From contig NZ_CALPDF010000031.1 of NCBI RefSeq assembly GCF_943193175.1, positions 1-54,450 on the forward strand: a stretch of DNA of 54,450 nt, given 5' to 3'. How positions within the stretch are numbered: position 1 is the stretch's first letter; each line of letters starts with the position of its first letter. The notes beneath the pieces were generated by a model. It was not told the origin of the DNA. It did not search any database and saw nothing but the letters and a program-made list of their open reading frames with translations. Below, in pieces: positions 34,041 to 43,502 of this stretch. The DNA is from Neobacillus muris. Its GTDB lineage: Bacteria; Bacillota; Bacilli; Bacillales; Cytobacillaceae. The position numbers and the translations under genes were made by a program.

Positions 34041-35444
34041 TTATTGCCAGTTGGTATGGAAAACCCCGTCCAGATCTGTACGTTCATATGTATGCGCGCC
34101 AAAATAATCACGTTGTGCCTGCAGAAGGCTGGCATTGGAACGCCCTGCCCGATAACTATCGTAATAGGATAGTGAGGCACTTAAACATGGAAACGCGATG
34201 CCTGAAAGGATTCCCTCACAAACCACTTTTCGCAGCCCCAATTGATAGGCTTTGGCTTTCTCTGCAAAATAAGGGGCCGTTAATAAATTTGCCAGATTTG
34301 GCTGGGTTCGATAGGCTTCACTGATGACATTTAAAAATTCAGCGCGTATGATGCAGCCGCCGCGGAAAATTAGCGCAATCTCTTCTAAAGGAAGATTCCA
34401 GCCAAATAGTTCTGAGGTCATTTTATACTGTGTAAATCCTTGGGCATAGGCACAGACCTTCCCCATATATAAAGCTTGGCGGATGTGCTCAATCCATTCA
34501 GCTTTATCCAATTCCTGCGCCTCAATCTCCGGCCCGGACAGGATATTTGCGGCAGCCTCCCGTTCCTCCTTTAACGCAGACAAGTACCGGGCAAATAAAG
34601 ATTCTGTAATAATCGAGGAAGGAATGCCGTTATCAATGGCTTGAATGCTCGTCCATTTACCTGTCCCTTTCTGTCCGACTTTATCCAAAATCACCTCAAT
34701 TAATGGCAAACCGGTTATTTCATCCTTTTTTCTCAAAATTTCTGCAGTGATCTCTATTAAATAGCTTTTTAGTTCACCCTGATTCCATTTATCAAAGATA
34801 TCTGCTATTTCCTCCATGGTTAAGTCTAACTTTTGATGTAAAAACGTATAGGCTTCCGCAATCAGTTGCATATCCGCATATTCAATCCCGTTGTGAACCA
34901 TTTTGGTAAAGTGGCCTGCTCCCTTGGGCCCAATGTAAACGCAGCAAGGGCCGCCCTCCACTTGGGCGGCTATTTTTGTAAAAATGGGCGCCACCTGATC
35001 ATAAGCCTCTTTATCGCCGCCTGGCATGATGGAAGGGCCTGTTAATGCCCCGGCTTCGCCTCCGGAAATGCCGATCCCTAAATAGCGGATTCCCTTATTC
35101 TTTAGCACATCATATCTCCGTTCAGTATCAAGATAATGAGAATTGCCGCCGTCCATGATGATATCGCCTTCGTCAAGAAATGGCACTAAGGAGCCGATGA
35201 CGGAATCTACTGGCTTGCCCGCTGTGACCATCAGAAAGATTTTTCTAGGGGTATTTAAGGACTTAACAAATTCTGATAGTTCATAAAAGGGAAAAATGGA
35301 GTGCCCTTCTGATTTTTGGGCAAGCTGGTCGGTTAAATCTCTAGTGTAATTATAAACGGCTACTCTTTCACCCTTGCTTGCCATGTTTAAAGCGAGATTG
35401 CTCCCCATTACGCCTAAACCTATAACACCAATCGAATGATACAT
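34041..35444 (-). CDS. gntZ: 6-phosphogluconate dehydrogenase, decarboxylating
   Basis: A 467-residue enzyme that oxidises 6-phosphogluconate to ribulose 5-phosphate. The NADP-binding GVIGLGVMGSNLALNMASKG, the catalytic block GISGGEAGALTGPSIMPGG, GAGHFTKMVHNGIEYADMQLI and the signature ILDKVGQKGTGKWTS are all present. As the fourth gene of gntRKPZ it corresponds to B. subtilis GntZ, which feeds gluconate into the pentose phosphate pathway. The 138-bp gap to gntP contains small hairpins and could hold an internal signal. Confidence 0.95.
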   Translation of the reverse strand: MYHSIGVIGLGVMGSNLALNMASKGERVAVYNYTRDLTDQLAQKSEGHSIFPFYELSEFVKSLNTPRKIFLMVTAGKPVDSVIGSLVPFLDEGDIIMDGGNSHYLDTERRYDVLKNKGIRYLGIGISGGEAGALTGPSIMPGGDKEAYDQVAPIFTKIAAQVEGGPCCVYIGPKGAGHFTKMVHNGIEYADMQLIAEAYTFLHQKLDLTMEEIADIFDKWNQGELKSYLIEITAEILRKKDEITGLPLIEVILDKVGQKGTGKWTSIQAIDNGIPSSIITESLFARYLSALKEEREAAANILSGPEIEAQELDKAEWIEHIRQALYMGKVCAYAQGFTQYKMTSELFGWNLPLEEIALIFRGGCIIRAEFLNVISEAYRTQPNLANLLTAPYFAEKAKAYQLGLRKVVCEGILSGIAFPCLSASLSYYDSYRAGRSNASLLQAQRDYFGAHTYERTDLDGVFHTNWQ

Positions 35445-35582
35445 TTGTCTCGACTCCTTCGTTTCTTAAATGAATAGGCAGTAACCCCTTTCATAAAACC
35501 TTAGAGGATTCTAAGAAATAAACAGGGGATACTGCTTTTAAAATATATGGGGTATTGCCCCTCTATGAATCTATCAATTTTG

Positions 35583-36929
35583 TTAAACCATTAAACTTAG
35601 CAATAAGATAAATCCTAAACCAGCTACCGAAATGATGGTTTCAAGCAATGTCCATGTAGCAAAGGTTTCTTTCATGCTGAGGCCGAAATACTCTTTAAAC
35701 ATCCAGAAGCCGGCATCGTTGACATGGGAGGCGATTAAGCTTCCTGCACCAGTCGCAAGCACCACCAAGGCAAGGTTCGCATCGGATTGGCCCATCATGG
35801 GGATTACCAAACCGGAAGTTGTCAAGGCTGCAACAGTGGCAGAACCAAGTGAGATACGCAGGATCGCTGCAATGATCCAGGCAAGCAAGATCGGTGATAG
35901 CGAGGTGCCTTTGAATAACTCAGCTACATAGTCACCTACACCGCCATTGATTAGCACTTGTTTGAAAGCGCCGCCGCCGCCGATAATCAACAGCATCATG
36001 CCAATATGTGTAATGGCAGTTGAACAGGAATCCATCACGGTTTTCATAGGGATTTTTCTAGCGATTCCCATTGTATAAATGGCCACGATTAAAGAGATGA
36101 CCATGGCAGGTGATGCGCCGCCGATAAACCGAATAATTGCAAGGAAGGTATTGTCGGCAAAACCGATCGTCTTTTGAAGCAGCGTAATAATCGTCGCAAT
36201 TGACATTAAGATTACTGGAAGCATCGCGGTAAACACGCTGATGCCAAAGCCGGGTGTTTCTTCAAGTTTAAATACTTTTTGCTCCCCTAAAGAAGCGATA
36301 TTGCCCTGTCTCGTAAATGAATCCGGTACCAATTTTTTGGCGATTTTTGTAAAGATCGGGCCGGCGATAATGACGGTTGGCACCGCAATGATAAAACCGT
36401 AGAGCAATACTTCGCCAAGGTTGGCGCCAAATTCTCCTGCAATGGCAGTAGGACCTGGATGAGGCGGCAGGAAACCGTGTGTGACGGATAAGGCCGCTGT
36501 CATCGGAATGCCCAGATAAAGAATCGAAACCTTTAATTGCTTAGAAATGGCAAACACGATAGGAATTAATAAAACAAGCCCAACTTCAAAAAATAACGCA
36601 ATCCCGATAATAAAGGAAGCAGCGACAACTGCCCACTGAATATTTTTCTCCCCGAATTTGTTCACAAGTGTCATGGCAATCCGCTGTGCACCGCCTGAAT
36701 CAGCGATTAGCTTGCCAAGCATTGCACCAAGGCCGAAGATTAAGGCAATATGGCCAAGTGTCCCGCCTAAACCTGCTTCAATGGTAGTAATAACATCATC
36801 TAATTTCATCCCTAGTGCAATCGCTACCCCGAAAGAGACGATAATCAGTGACACAAACGTGTTTAATTTGAAGCCCATGATTAAGATTAATAAGGCTAAA
36901 ATTCCAATTGCTACAATAATTAATGGCAT
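35583..36929 (-). CDS. gntP: Gluconate:H+ symporter
   Basis: A 448-residue GntP-family permease with about 12-14 membrane segments. Family marks are GLGGTLGHIALIFGLGAMLGKLIADSGGAQRIA, HGFLPPHPGPTAIAGEFGANLGEVLLYG and the C-terminal ASHVNDAGFWMFKEYFG. It imports gluconate with protons. AAGGGGGAA precedes ATG. It follows gntK by 29 nt in the operon. Confidence 0.95.
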   Translation of the reverse strand: MPLIIVAIGILALLILIMGFKLNTFVSLIIVSFGVAIALGMKLDDVITTIEAGLGGTLGHIALIFGLGAMLGKLIADSGGAQRIAMTLVNKFGEKNIQWAVVAASFIIGIALFFEVGLVLLIPIVFAISKQLKVSILYLGIPMTAALSVTHGFLPPHPGPTAIAGEFGANLGEVLLYGFIIAVPTVIIAGPIFTKIAKKLVPDSFTRQGNIASLGEQKVFKLEETPGFGISVFTAMLPVILMSIATIITLLQKTIGFADNTFLAIIRFIGGASPAMVISLIVAIYTMGIARKIPMKTVMDSCSTAITHIGMMLLIIGGGGAFKQVLINGGVGDYVAELFKGTSLSPILLAWIIAAILRISLGSATVAALTTSGLVIPMMGQSDANLALVVLATGAGSLIASHVNDAGFWMFKEYFGLSMKETFATWTLLETIISVAGLGFILLLSLMV

Positions 36930-36958
36930 TTTTTTGTTCCCCCTTGTTGATTAAGTGT

Positions 36959-38494
36959 TTATGCGTTTAAGCTTCTTTGGTAATCGGCAATTCTTCTGTA
37001 GTCATCTTCTAATAATCTGGATAGATTAATAAAAATCGGCAATAATTTTCTGTATTCGTTCACGGCATCTTCGTTTGGCTTATGTTTATAGGTGCTGCCA
37101 ATCATGTCGGAAACGATATCAAAGGAATCAATTTTGCCTGTTGAATAGAGACCTAGTATACAAGCGCCCAGGCAGGAGCTTTCATAGCTTTCCGGAACAA
37201 TCACTTCAGAGTCAAATATATCGGACATCATTTGCCGCCAAAGTTCAGACCTGGCAAAGCCCCCAGTTGCTTGAATACGGCTGACAGGCCCATCCATGCA
37301 TTCGGTTAATGCTAAAAATACGGTGTATAAGTTGTAAATAACGCCCTCTAAAGCGGCGCGGATCATATGCTCTTTTTTATGTGACATCGTCAGCCCGAAG
37401 AAGGAACCCCTGACGTCCGGATTCCATAATGGCGCCCGTTCGCCTGCAAGATAAGGATGAAATAACAATCCATCCGCTCCCGGCCTAACCCGTTCCGCAA
37501 TTTTAGTCAATACGTCGTATGGGTCAATTCCCAGCCTTTTGGCCGTTTCGATTTCGGAGGACGCAAATTCATCGCGAATCCAGCGAAGGACCATTCCGCC
37601 ATTATTGACCGGCCCGCCAATAACCCAATGGTTTTCCGTCAGGCAATAGCAGAAGATCCGTCCCTTTTCGTCGGTTTGCGGCTTGTCAATAATCGTCCGA
37701 ATCGCACCGCTTGTCCCAATTGTAACCGCAATTTCCCCTTTTCCAATTGCGTTCACCCCTAAATTGGAAAGCACTCCATCACTTGCTCCAATCACAAAAG
37801 GAGTATCGGGATCAATTCCGATTTGTTTGGCTAAATCGGGGTCGCAGCCGCGAAAGATCTCAGTTGTTGGTACGAGCTTGGACAATTGCTCTCGTGTAAT
37901 CCCGGCAGCTTTTAATGCTTCTTCATCCCAATCCAGTGTCCGCAGATTCATCATGCCCATAGCGGAGGCAATGGAATAATCGACTGCATATTGATGGAAG
38001 AATTTCTTAAAGATAAATTCTTTAATCCCAATATATTTTTTTGCCTTAGCAGCGATTTCAGGCCGTTCATTCACAATCCAGGTAATTTTGCTTAAGGGTG
38101 ACATCGGGTGGACCGGTGTTCCTGTCCGCCTGTAGATTTGATGCCCATTCCACTCATCTTTTATTTTATGGGCCCAGGCTTCGCTGCGATTGTCGGCCCA
38201 GGTAATAACCGGCGTAAGCGGACGGTCGTCTTCATCCATGGCAATTAGACTGTGCATGGCACTGCTGAAAGAAATAAACGAGATCTTTTTTTCAGCATGG
38301 TGATGGGCAATGCTTGAAATCGCTTTTAAGACTGCTTGAAAAATTTCTTCAGGATCCTGTTCGGCAGTCGTGATATCAGGTGTATAAAGCGGATAGCCAA
38401 TGTTCTCCTGCTGAATGACTTCTCCTGCTTCACTGAATAAAACTGCTTTCGTACTTGTGGTGCCTATATCAATACCTAACATGTAGTTTGTCAT
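36959..38494 (-). CDS. gntK: Gluconokinase, FGGY family
   Basis: A 511-residue sugar kinase that phosphorylates gluconate. The ATPase motifs are LGIDIGTTSTKAVLF at the N-terminus, ITWADNRSEAW, VTIGTSGAIRT and QATGGFARSELWRQMMSDI. ATG at 38494 begins MTNYMLGID, the family start; it lies 26 nt inside the end of gntR, so the genes overlap as in B. subtilis. A longer frame upstream is just read-through of the gntR region. Confidence 0.93.
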   Translation of the reverse strand: MTNYMLGIDIGTTSTKAVLFSEAGEVIQQENIGYPLYTPDITTAEQDPEEIFQAVLKAISSIAHHHAEKKISFISFSSAMHSLIAMDEDDRPLTPVITWADNRSEAWAHKIKDEWNGHQIYRRTGTPVHPMSPLSKITWIVNERPEIAAKAKKYIGIKEFIFKKFFHQYAVDYSIASAMGMMNLRTLDWDEEALKAAGITREQLSKLVPTTEIFRGCDPDLAKQIGIDPDTPFVIGASDGVLSNLGVNAIGKGEIAVTIGTSGAIRTIIDKPQTDEKGRIFCYCLTENHWVIGGPVNNGGMVLRWIRDEFASSEIETAKRLGIDPYDVLTKIAERVRPGADGLLFHPYLAGERAPLWNPDVRGSFFGLTMSHKKEHMIRAALEGVIYNLYTVFLALTECMDGPVSRIQATGGFARSELWRQMMSDIFDSEVIVPESYESSCLGACILGLYSTGKIDSFDIVSDMIGSTYKHKPNEDAVNEYRKLLPIFINLSRLLEDDYRRIADYQRSLNA

Positions 38495-39218
38495 CTTGTT
38501 GTTTTGCCCCTTTCGAAAGCATTTGCTGTGACATCCATAAGTCTTCCACTTTTCCTTGGACATCATCAAAGTTTTGATGCAAGCTCTTGATCATCAGATT
38601 CCTGTCTTTTGTCCGGATCGCATCAATATATAAGGCATGGTTATCAATAATTCGGGTAAAGTCGTCGTGCTTTTCCTTGAAGCGCGCCCGCATGGATAAA
38701 AGAATGAAGCTTTCCATAACAGGTTTTAAATTATTCCAGATCATCAGCATATAAGAATGCCCGCTGGAACGGATAATGGTTTCATGAAACAGGACATCCT
38801 GATAGGAAAATTCGTCTGCGTCATCATACTTGATGGCAACTTTCATCATTTCTAGTATTTTACTAAGTTCCTTTACTAGTTCAGCAGTATCCATTCTTGC
38901 TAATCTTTCAAAAACGAACGTTTCAATCAGTAAACGGACATCATATATTTCTTCTATTTCCTTTTCCGTTAACCCGATCACAACAGCACCCATTCTTTCT
39001 AAGCGGATCATGTTTTCGGATGCTAATATTTTTAACGCTTCGCGGACGGGTGACCGGCTTACGCCAAAATCTGCTGCCAATTTATTTTCGGACAGGATGG
39101 TTCCGCTTTCAATTATGCCGGAAATAATCCGCATTCTTAGTTCGGATGTTACTCGGTCACCAGCGGAAGCCTTAGTAAGCCACTTTTCAGGATATAGGGA
39201 ATCCATAGACTCGGACAT
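38469..39218 (-). CDS. gntR: Gluconate operon repressor
   Basis: A 249-residue repressor, the founding member type of the GntR family. The N-terminal winged HTH (ILSENKLAADFGVSRSPVREALKILASENMIRLERMGAVVIGL) is followed by an FCD ligand domain (YDVRLLIETFVFERLA, FHETIIRSSGHSYMLMIWNNLKPV). It is close to B. subtilis GntR over its whole length. Gluconate releases it from the operator. GAAGGTG precedes ATG, and its operator with the -10 box lies 28-50 bp upstream. Confidence 0.95.
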   Translation of the reverse strand: MSESMDSLYPEKWLTKASAGDRVTSELRMRIISGIIESGTILSENKLAADFGVSRSPVREALKILASENMIRLERMGAVVIGLTEKEIEEIYDVRLLIETFVFERLARMDTAELVKELSKILEMMKVAIKYDDADEFSYQDVLFHETIIRSSGHSYMLMIWNNLKPVMESFILLSMRARFKEKHDDFTRIIDNHALYIDAIRTKDRNLMIKSLHQNFDDVQGKVEDLWMSQQMLSKGAKQQDDKLHVRY

Positions 39219-39246
39219 CTATTCACCTTCTCATTGTTAATCAAGT

Positions 39247-39299
39247 GTACTTGTATACAAGTATTATAACTAAGATTCACTAAAATGCAAGCGCTTTTA
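39247..39299 (-). promoter_or_regulatory. gnt promoter, GntR operator and cre site
   Basis: GTACTTGTATACAAGTAT (39247-39264) contains the perfect palindrome ACTTGTATACAAGT, which matches the known B. subtilis GntR operator. It overlaps the minus-strand -10 box TATAAT (39263-39268). TGCAAGCGCTTTTA (39286-39299) is a cre-like site (12 of 14 to TGAAAGCGCTTTCA) over the -35 position. The layout predicts repression by GntR and by CcpA. Confidence 0.85.
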
Positions 39300-39365
39300 T
39301 TCATAAAAATGAGAGGTTTGAGCTGGAAAGATATTCAGGCTGAAGAAAAAGGCAAACTGTTCGGT

Positions 39366-39578
39366 TTAGTAAAATCCAATGAGCCTGATGATTTTTATCA
39401 ATATTTGATTAAGCCCGATTACCTTGAATCCTAGAATATTCAATTCACTTAAAACAAAGGCTAATCCAAGGATGCTGGAGTATACGATTTTTGCGGCCAT
39501 TCCTTTTCTTTTCCACACTTTGGGGAAATCCAGCACCAGCAAAGCGGCAAAGATTAAAATCAAACCAAATGTAGTCAT
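39366..39578 (-). CDS. Small two-helix germination protein (GerD-subunit type)
   Basis: The 70-residue protein starts MTTFGLILIFAALLVLDFPK and has two hydrophobic helices joined by a basic KVWKRKG loop. It is the last gene of the ger operon, overlapping the C-subunit gene by 4 nt (ATGA). Small 2TM proteins in this position were described as D-subunits that modulate GerA-type receptors in Bacillus. Identity rests on size, topology and position. Confidence 0.65.
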   Translation of the reverse strand: MTTFGLILIFAALLVLDFPKVWKRKGMAAKIVYSSILGLAFVLSELNILGFKVIGLNQILIKIIRLIGFY

Positions 39579-40741
39579 TTTTCACCCATTTCCTTTTGCC
39601 TTACGGTTGTTGGTTCCATAATAAGGCCTGACCTTCTGATATTGACATTAAACTGATAGCGGAAGCTTACGTGGCTAAGATAATCCTTTGATTTGCCGAC
39701 ATGGTCCCAGAATTTAGGGTGGTATCGCTTTAGCTCCCTGCCGATTCCAAAGATATCAGCCTGCCACTCCTTTGCCTGATCAAATTCTGTTTGGACATAT
39801 TTTTTTATATTCGCGCTTAATTGCTGTTCGATGTCCTTTAAGTTTTGGCTGTCTATTAAATCGACCGGGCATGTCTGGTCAGACAAATTCCCCTCCATCG
39901 TTATGTTCATATGTATTTGGATGTCTCCTTGATGAACCTTTGGCGTAACTTTATTACGAAAATCAGTGATTTGAAAAATGAAATAGCCCTTTTTTGATTT
40001 TGGGCACACGCCTTTGATGATGGAGTTTTTAAATTGGCCAAAAGCGATCTCTGTTCCGACTGAGCTCGGGTCTTTGATAAATCCCACCATTTTATCATCT
40101 TTAAACACAGAAATGCCCGTTAATTGATAGGTTTCATATTTGCCCCGAATCTTTTTGGGATCAATCACATCCAATACGGGATCAATGCCAGGTGTGATCA
40201 GCTGGGTAGATAAAACCCTAAGTTTAAGCTGACTGGCTGTAATTTGCCGCAGCTTGGCCCGATCCAGCAAATCAACCATTGATTTGGAAGAAATATTACC
40301 TAACTCCACTTTTTTATTTAACAGGCTCTCGGCGGATCCCCTGGTGACGACAACATAGGAGCCCGCCCGGCTGTCTTTGTCACGTTCAAACCATGAAAGC
40401 AAGGGGGCAACCCCTTCCCTGGCTGTAGCTTCACTAAAAATAATGATTTGCAGGTGGGCCCAATATAACTGCCGGGGGGAAATTTTGTTCAAATTATTAA
40501 TCGCCTCCATGATCGTGTCCCCTTTGGCAGAAAGGGACCATGTAGGTATCTCCGAACCGGAACTCTTTTGCTGTCCTCCGCCCGGCGTCGGCTTAATCAC
40601 TTGGGCTGTCACTTTGTAGGCCCCGTCAGGCTCATTGTCAATCCCTACCCCGACGATGACCGCGACCTCATTTAATTCTTTTTTATCCCAGCATCCGGAC
40701 AATAGCATGATGCAGATGAGGATTAGACTGAACCTGAGCAT
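39575..40741 (-). CDS. Spore germinant receptor C subunit (GerC lipoprotein)
   Basis: A 388-residue lipoprotein. The signal peptide ends in the lipobox LLSGC, with lipidated Cys17 followed by WDKKELNEVAVIVGVGID, the family's hallmark. The body has the three-domain GerAC layout (QLYWAHLQIIIFSE, RGSAESLL, TGISVFKDDKMVGF). It is anchored on the outer face of the spore inner membrane and forms the receptor with the A and B subunits. Two nt separate it from the A gene. Confidence 0.92.
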   Translation of the reverse strand: MLRFSLILICIMLLSGCWDKKELNEVAVIVGVGIDNEPDGAYKVTAQVIKPTPGGGQQKSSGSEIPTWSLSAKGDTIMEAINNLNKISPRQLYWAHLQIIIFSEATAREGVAPLLSWFERDKDSRAGSYVVVTRGSAESLLNKKVELGNISSKSMVDLLDRAKLRQITASQLKLRVLSTQLITPGIDPVLDVIDPKKIRGKYETYQLTGISVFKDDKMVGFIKDPSSVGTEIAFGQFKNSIIKGVCPKSKKGYFIFQITDFRNKVTPKVHQGDIQIHMNITMEGNLSDQTCPVDLIDSQNLKDIEQQLSANIKKYVQTEFDQAKEWQADIFGIGRELKRYHPKFWDHVGKSKDYLSHVSFRYQFNVNIRRSGLIMEPTTVRQKEMGEK

Positions 40742-40743
40742 CC

Positions 40744-42276
40744 TTACTTTCTCCTTCTCATATGAGGATTGTTGCTTTCTTCTGGCATGCGTCTCTGATT
40801 GCTTCCTGCAATTTCATTCGGTCTTGTTTCCATCGACCACCAAGGGTGCCGGAAAAAGAAATCCATCCAGCTTTTTTTATGATAGGGAACAAAGGGCGAC
40901 AGGAACGGAGAGCCGAAAGAACGAAGCTTGTTCAAATGAGTAAACAGCACGATTAAACAGAAAAACAGGCCGAAAATTCCTAATATGGCGCATAAAAAAA
41001 TGACTGCAAATCGTAAAATCCGGGCGGCAATCGCCAAATTATACGATGGGGTGGTAAAGGCGCAAATTGCTGTAAAGGAGACAACGATAACGGTAGCCTG
41101 CCCCACCAGTCCGGCCTCTACTGCGGCTTGGCCCAATACTAAACCGCCCACGATGGATACAGCGGCACCAATCGTTTTCGGCAGCCTGAGACTGGCTTCC
41201 CGCAAAATTTCGAAGGTGAGCTCCATCAGGACAATTTCAACGGCGACTCCATAAGGCACCCCCTCCCTTTGCCCTGTGAGGGCAATGAGCAGTGGTGTCG
41301 GAATCATTTCTTGGTGATACGTTAAGATCGAAACATAAAATCCTGGCAGGACAAAGGAAAGTAAGTAAGCAAACGCCCTTAGCATTTTCATAAAGCTGCC
41401 AAAATCATAGCGCTGGTAATAGTCCTCATTTGAGGTTAAAAATAACCCGATGGTGGCCGGCACGAGCAAGGCCGCAGGTGTCCCGTCCACCAAAATGGCA
41501 ATTCTCCCTTCTAATAATCCTGCGGTAATCCGGTCCGGGCGCTCCGAATTAAAGATCGTGGGGAAAGGCGTGTATCCATTCGGATCTTCAATCATTTCTT
41601 CCACATATAGGGATTCTAAAATTCCATCAATTTCAATTTTTTCAATCCGGGATTTCACTTCTTGAAAATTCTCGTCTTTCGCGGCTCCCTCAATATATAA
41701 AATAGCCACGGCTGTCTTTGACAATGTTCCAATTTTGCACTTATAAATCTTCAGTTTTTCCGTATGGATTCTTTTTCTGATCAATCCGATGTTCGTCATT
41801 AACGATTCATTAAAGGCATCCCTTGGCCCGCGGACAACCGATTCATTTGTAGATTCTGAAACGGGCCGTTTGTCCCCGCCGGATGTTTCAGCGGCAATGG
41901 CAATTCTCTCTCCGTCCTTCAGAATAACGGTATAGCCCTGCAGCAGCTGCTCCTTAAGCTGCTGGGAGGTTTCGATTTGGATTACTTTTTTGACGGAAAG
42001 CGATATCTCCTTTAAAGGGGTTGCACCCAGTTTCGCCTTTTGGTTGTTAAGTTCCTCGATCACATGTGTCTGAATGGTTTCGTTATCTACAAGACTTTCG
42101 ATATAGACGACAGCCATTTTCATCTCTTCAAAAAATCGGATGGCAAGATCTGATTTTTTTCCAAATTGTTCTTGAATTTCATCCGTATTGGTTTGTAAAT
42201 CATAAGCTAATTTCTCAGTGGCCGCTTCCTGCTTCACTGGTGCCTGCTTCGTTAACTTACGGTTTTTTTTGAACAT
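40744..42276 (-). CDS. Spore germinant receptor A subunit (GerA family)
   Basis: A 510-residue protein with a long hydrophilic N-terminal half (about 1-290) and 4-6 membrane helices. The block PRDAFNESLMTNIGLIRKRI, then GRIAILVDGTPAALLVPA and TPLLIALTGQREGVPYG, is typical of GerAA/GerKA. The start shares a base with the B gene stop (TAATG). A-subunits take part in nutrient germinant recognition and ion release. The C-terminal basic tail ends MRRRK. Confidence 0.93.
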   Translation of the reverse strand: MFKKNRKLTKQAPVKQEAATEKLAYDLQTNTDEIQEQFGKKSDLAIRFFEEMKMAVVYIESLVDNETIQTHVIEELNNQKAKLGATPLKEISLSVKKVIQIETSQQLKEQLLQGYTVILKDGERIAIAAETSGGDKRPVSESTNESVVRGPRDAFNESLMTNIGLIRKRIHTEKLKIYKCKIGTLSKTAVAILYIEGAAKDENFQEVKSRIEKIEIDGILESLYVEEMIEDPNGYTPFPTIFNSERPDRITAGLLEGRIAILVDGTPAALLVPATIGLFLTSNEDYYQRYDFGSFMKMLRAFAYLLSFVLPGFYVSILTYHQEMIPTPLLIALTGQREGVPYGVAVEIVLMELTFEILREASLRLPKTIGAAVSIVGGLVLGQAAVEAGLVGQATVIVVSFTAICAFTTPSYNLAIAARILRFAVIFLCAILGIFGLFFCLIVLFTHLNKLRSFGSPFLSPFVPYHKKSWMDFFFRHPWWSMETRPNEIAGSNQRRMPEESNNPHMRRRK

Positions 42277-43379
42277 TAATGATGTTCTCCTTTAATTGGA
42301 CTAATGTTCTTTCGGAACAGACTGACGATTAACAAAATAAGAGGGAGGACGAGTCCGACAAGTGTGGAATAATACGGGTAGATATCTCTCTCAAACCGGT
42401 AGATTCCAATGAAATCTTCGCTATTCAAAAACGAGACAATGACGATTAAAGCGGCAATTGGGAGTACGAAAATGGTATAATCGTCAATCTTAAACAATTG
42501 CGCAACTCCAACGGCAAGGGCATACAAAAGCAGAGACACTTTTGCAAAGGAACCAAGCGACCACAGTAGAACGCCAATGACATCGAGCCGCTCTAACGTT
42601 CCGATTTCAATATCGCGCAGGAGCTGAAAGGTGGGGAAGTACATGCCGACTGCCCGTTCTTCTCCGAAAACAGCAATCACCCCTGTGACCGGCCCGATAA
42701 ACATGGCTGTTTGAATGACCATGGCCATGACAGTGTATTTTTTTAAATGTTTCGCAGAAGAGACATCGGATAAAATCATGCTTAGAACAAAAATAGAACA
42801 GTAGACGGCAGTGATGCTTAATGTTCCAAGCAAAATAGAATCCCATCCATTATTCATTACAGGAAGAAAATTTTTATAGTCTTTATCCTTTTGCGTAAGA
42901 ATAGAGGCAAGAACACCGATGGGAATCAAAAATAACAGGAAGGCCTGATTGGTTCTCGCTAATACCTCCAAACCGCTGCGGACCGCATAAACCGCCATGA
43001 TAAAAATGGCGGTCATATAAATGAGAATCGGCGTCTGCGGGGTAATGGCGGAAGTATAGAATTCGCCAAATCCTCTAATATCAAGCGTTATTTCATGAAA
43101 AAAGTAACCGAGAAAGATAATTGCCAAGAGTTTTCCTGCCCATTTTCCTAAAATGAGCTGCGAGTATTCAACAAGAGTCTGTCCCTTAAAGCGTTGAGCC
43201 AAAAAGGAAATCGTAAATCCAATCAAAATGGCGGGAATGGTGGCGAGCAATAAGGAAATCCAGCTGTCTCTGCCTGCATAATAGATAATGACGGGTATAT
43301 AAAACAAGTGCCCTGTCACCGTTACACTGGAGATCCCCAGCATTAATGCCTGAATCTTGCTGATTTTAACAGTTACCAT
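42276..43379 (-). CDS. Spore germinant receptor B subunit (GerAB/ArcD/ProY permease)
   Basis: A 367-residue APC-superfamily permease with 10 membrane helices, the germinant-binding subunit. KISKIQALMLGISSVTVTGHLFYIP at the N-terminus and GLEVLARTNQAFLLFLIPIG in the middle fit GerAB/GerKB. ATG at 43379 has GAGGAG 9 nt upstream and gives the usual family length; the open frame to 43487 is rejected. The operon order is B-A-C-D, unlike the A-B-C or A-C-B order of the best-known operons. The ligand is unknown. Confidence 0.9.
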   Translation of the reverse strand: MVTVKISKIQALMLGISSVTVTGHLFYIPVIIYYAGRDSWISLLLATIPAILIGFTISFLAQRFKGQTLVEYSQLILGKWAGKLLAIIFLGYFFHEITLDIRGFGEFYTSAITPQTPILIYMTAIFIMAVYAVRSGLEVLARTNQAFLLFLIPIGVLASILTQKDKDYKNFLPVMNNGWDSILLGTLSITAVYCSIFVLSMILSDVSSAKHLKKYTVMAMVIQTAMFIGPVTGVIAVFGEERAVGMYFPTFQLLRDIEIGTLERLDVIGVLLWSLGSFAKVSLLLYALAVGVAQLFKIDDYTIFVLPIAALIVIVSFLNSEDFIGIYRFERDIYPYYSTLVGLVLPLILLIVSLFRKNISPIKGEHH

Positions 43380-43414
43380 CTTCCTATTCTCCTCGGATAA
43401 CGAATCTTTATCGA

Positions 43415-43444
43415 TAGAGTTTTCCAATATAGGGTTTTTATTCA
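43415..43444 (-). promoter_or_regulatory. Possible sigma-G promoter of ger operon
   Basis: On the minus strand TGAATA (43439-43444) matches the sigma-G -35 consensus. With a 17-bp spacer the -10 is AACTCTA (43415-43421), 4 of 7 to CATACTA. ger operons are sigma-G dependent, and the start would lie about 30 nt before the gene, but the -10 is poor. Confidence 0.35.
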
Positions 43445-43502
43445 CGTGAAGGAGGGATCTCCCTGCATCATTTCTTAATGAATACAAGAAGCATCCCTTT
43501 TT

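Noticed and set aside
39309..39434. 41-codon plus-strand frame opposite the end of the small germination gene
   Set aside because: The translation looks fairly protein-like, but it has no ribosome binding site and runs antisense to a better supported gene.
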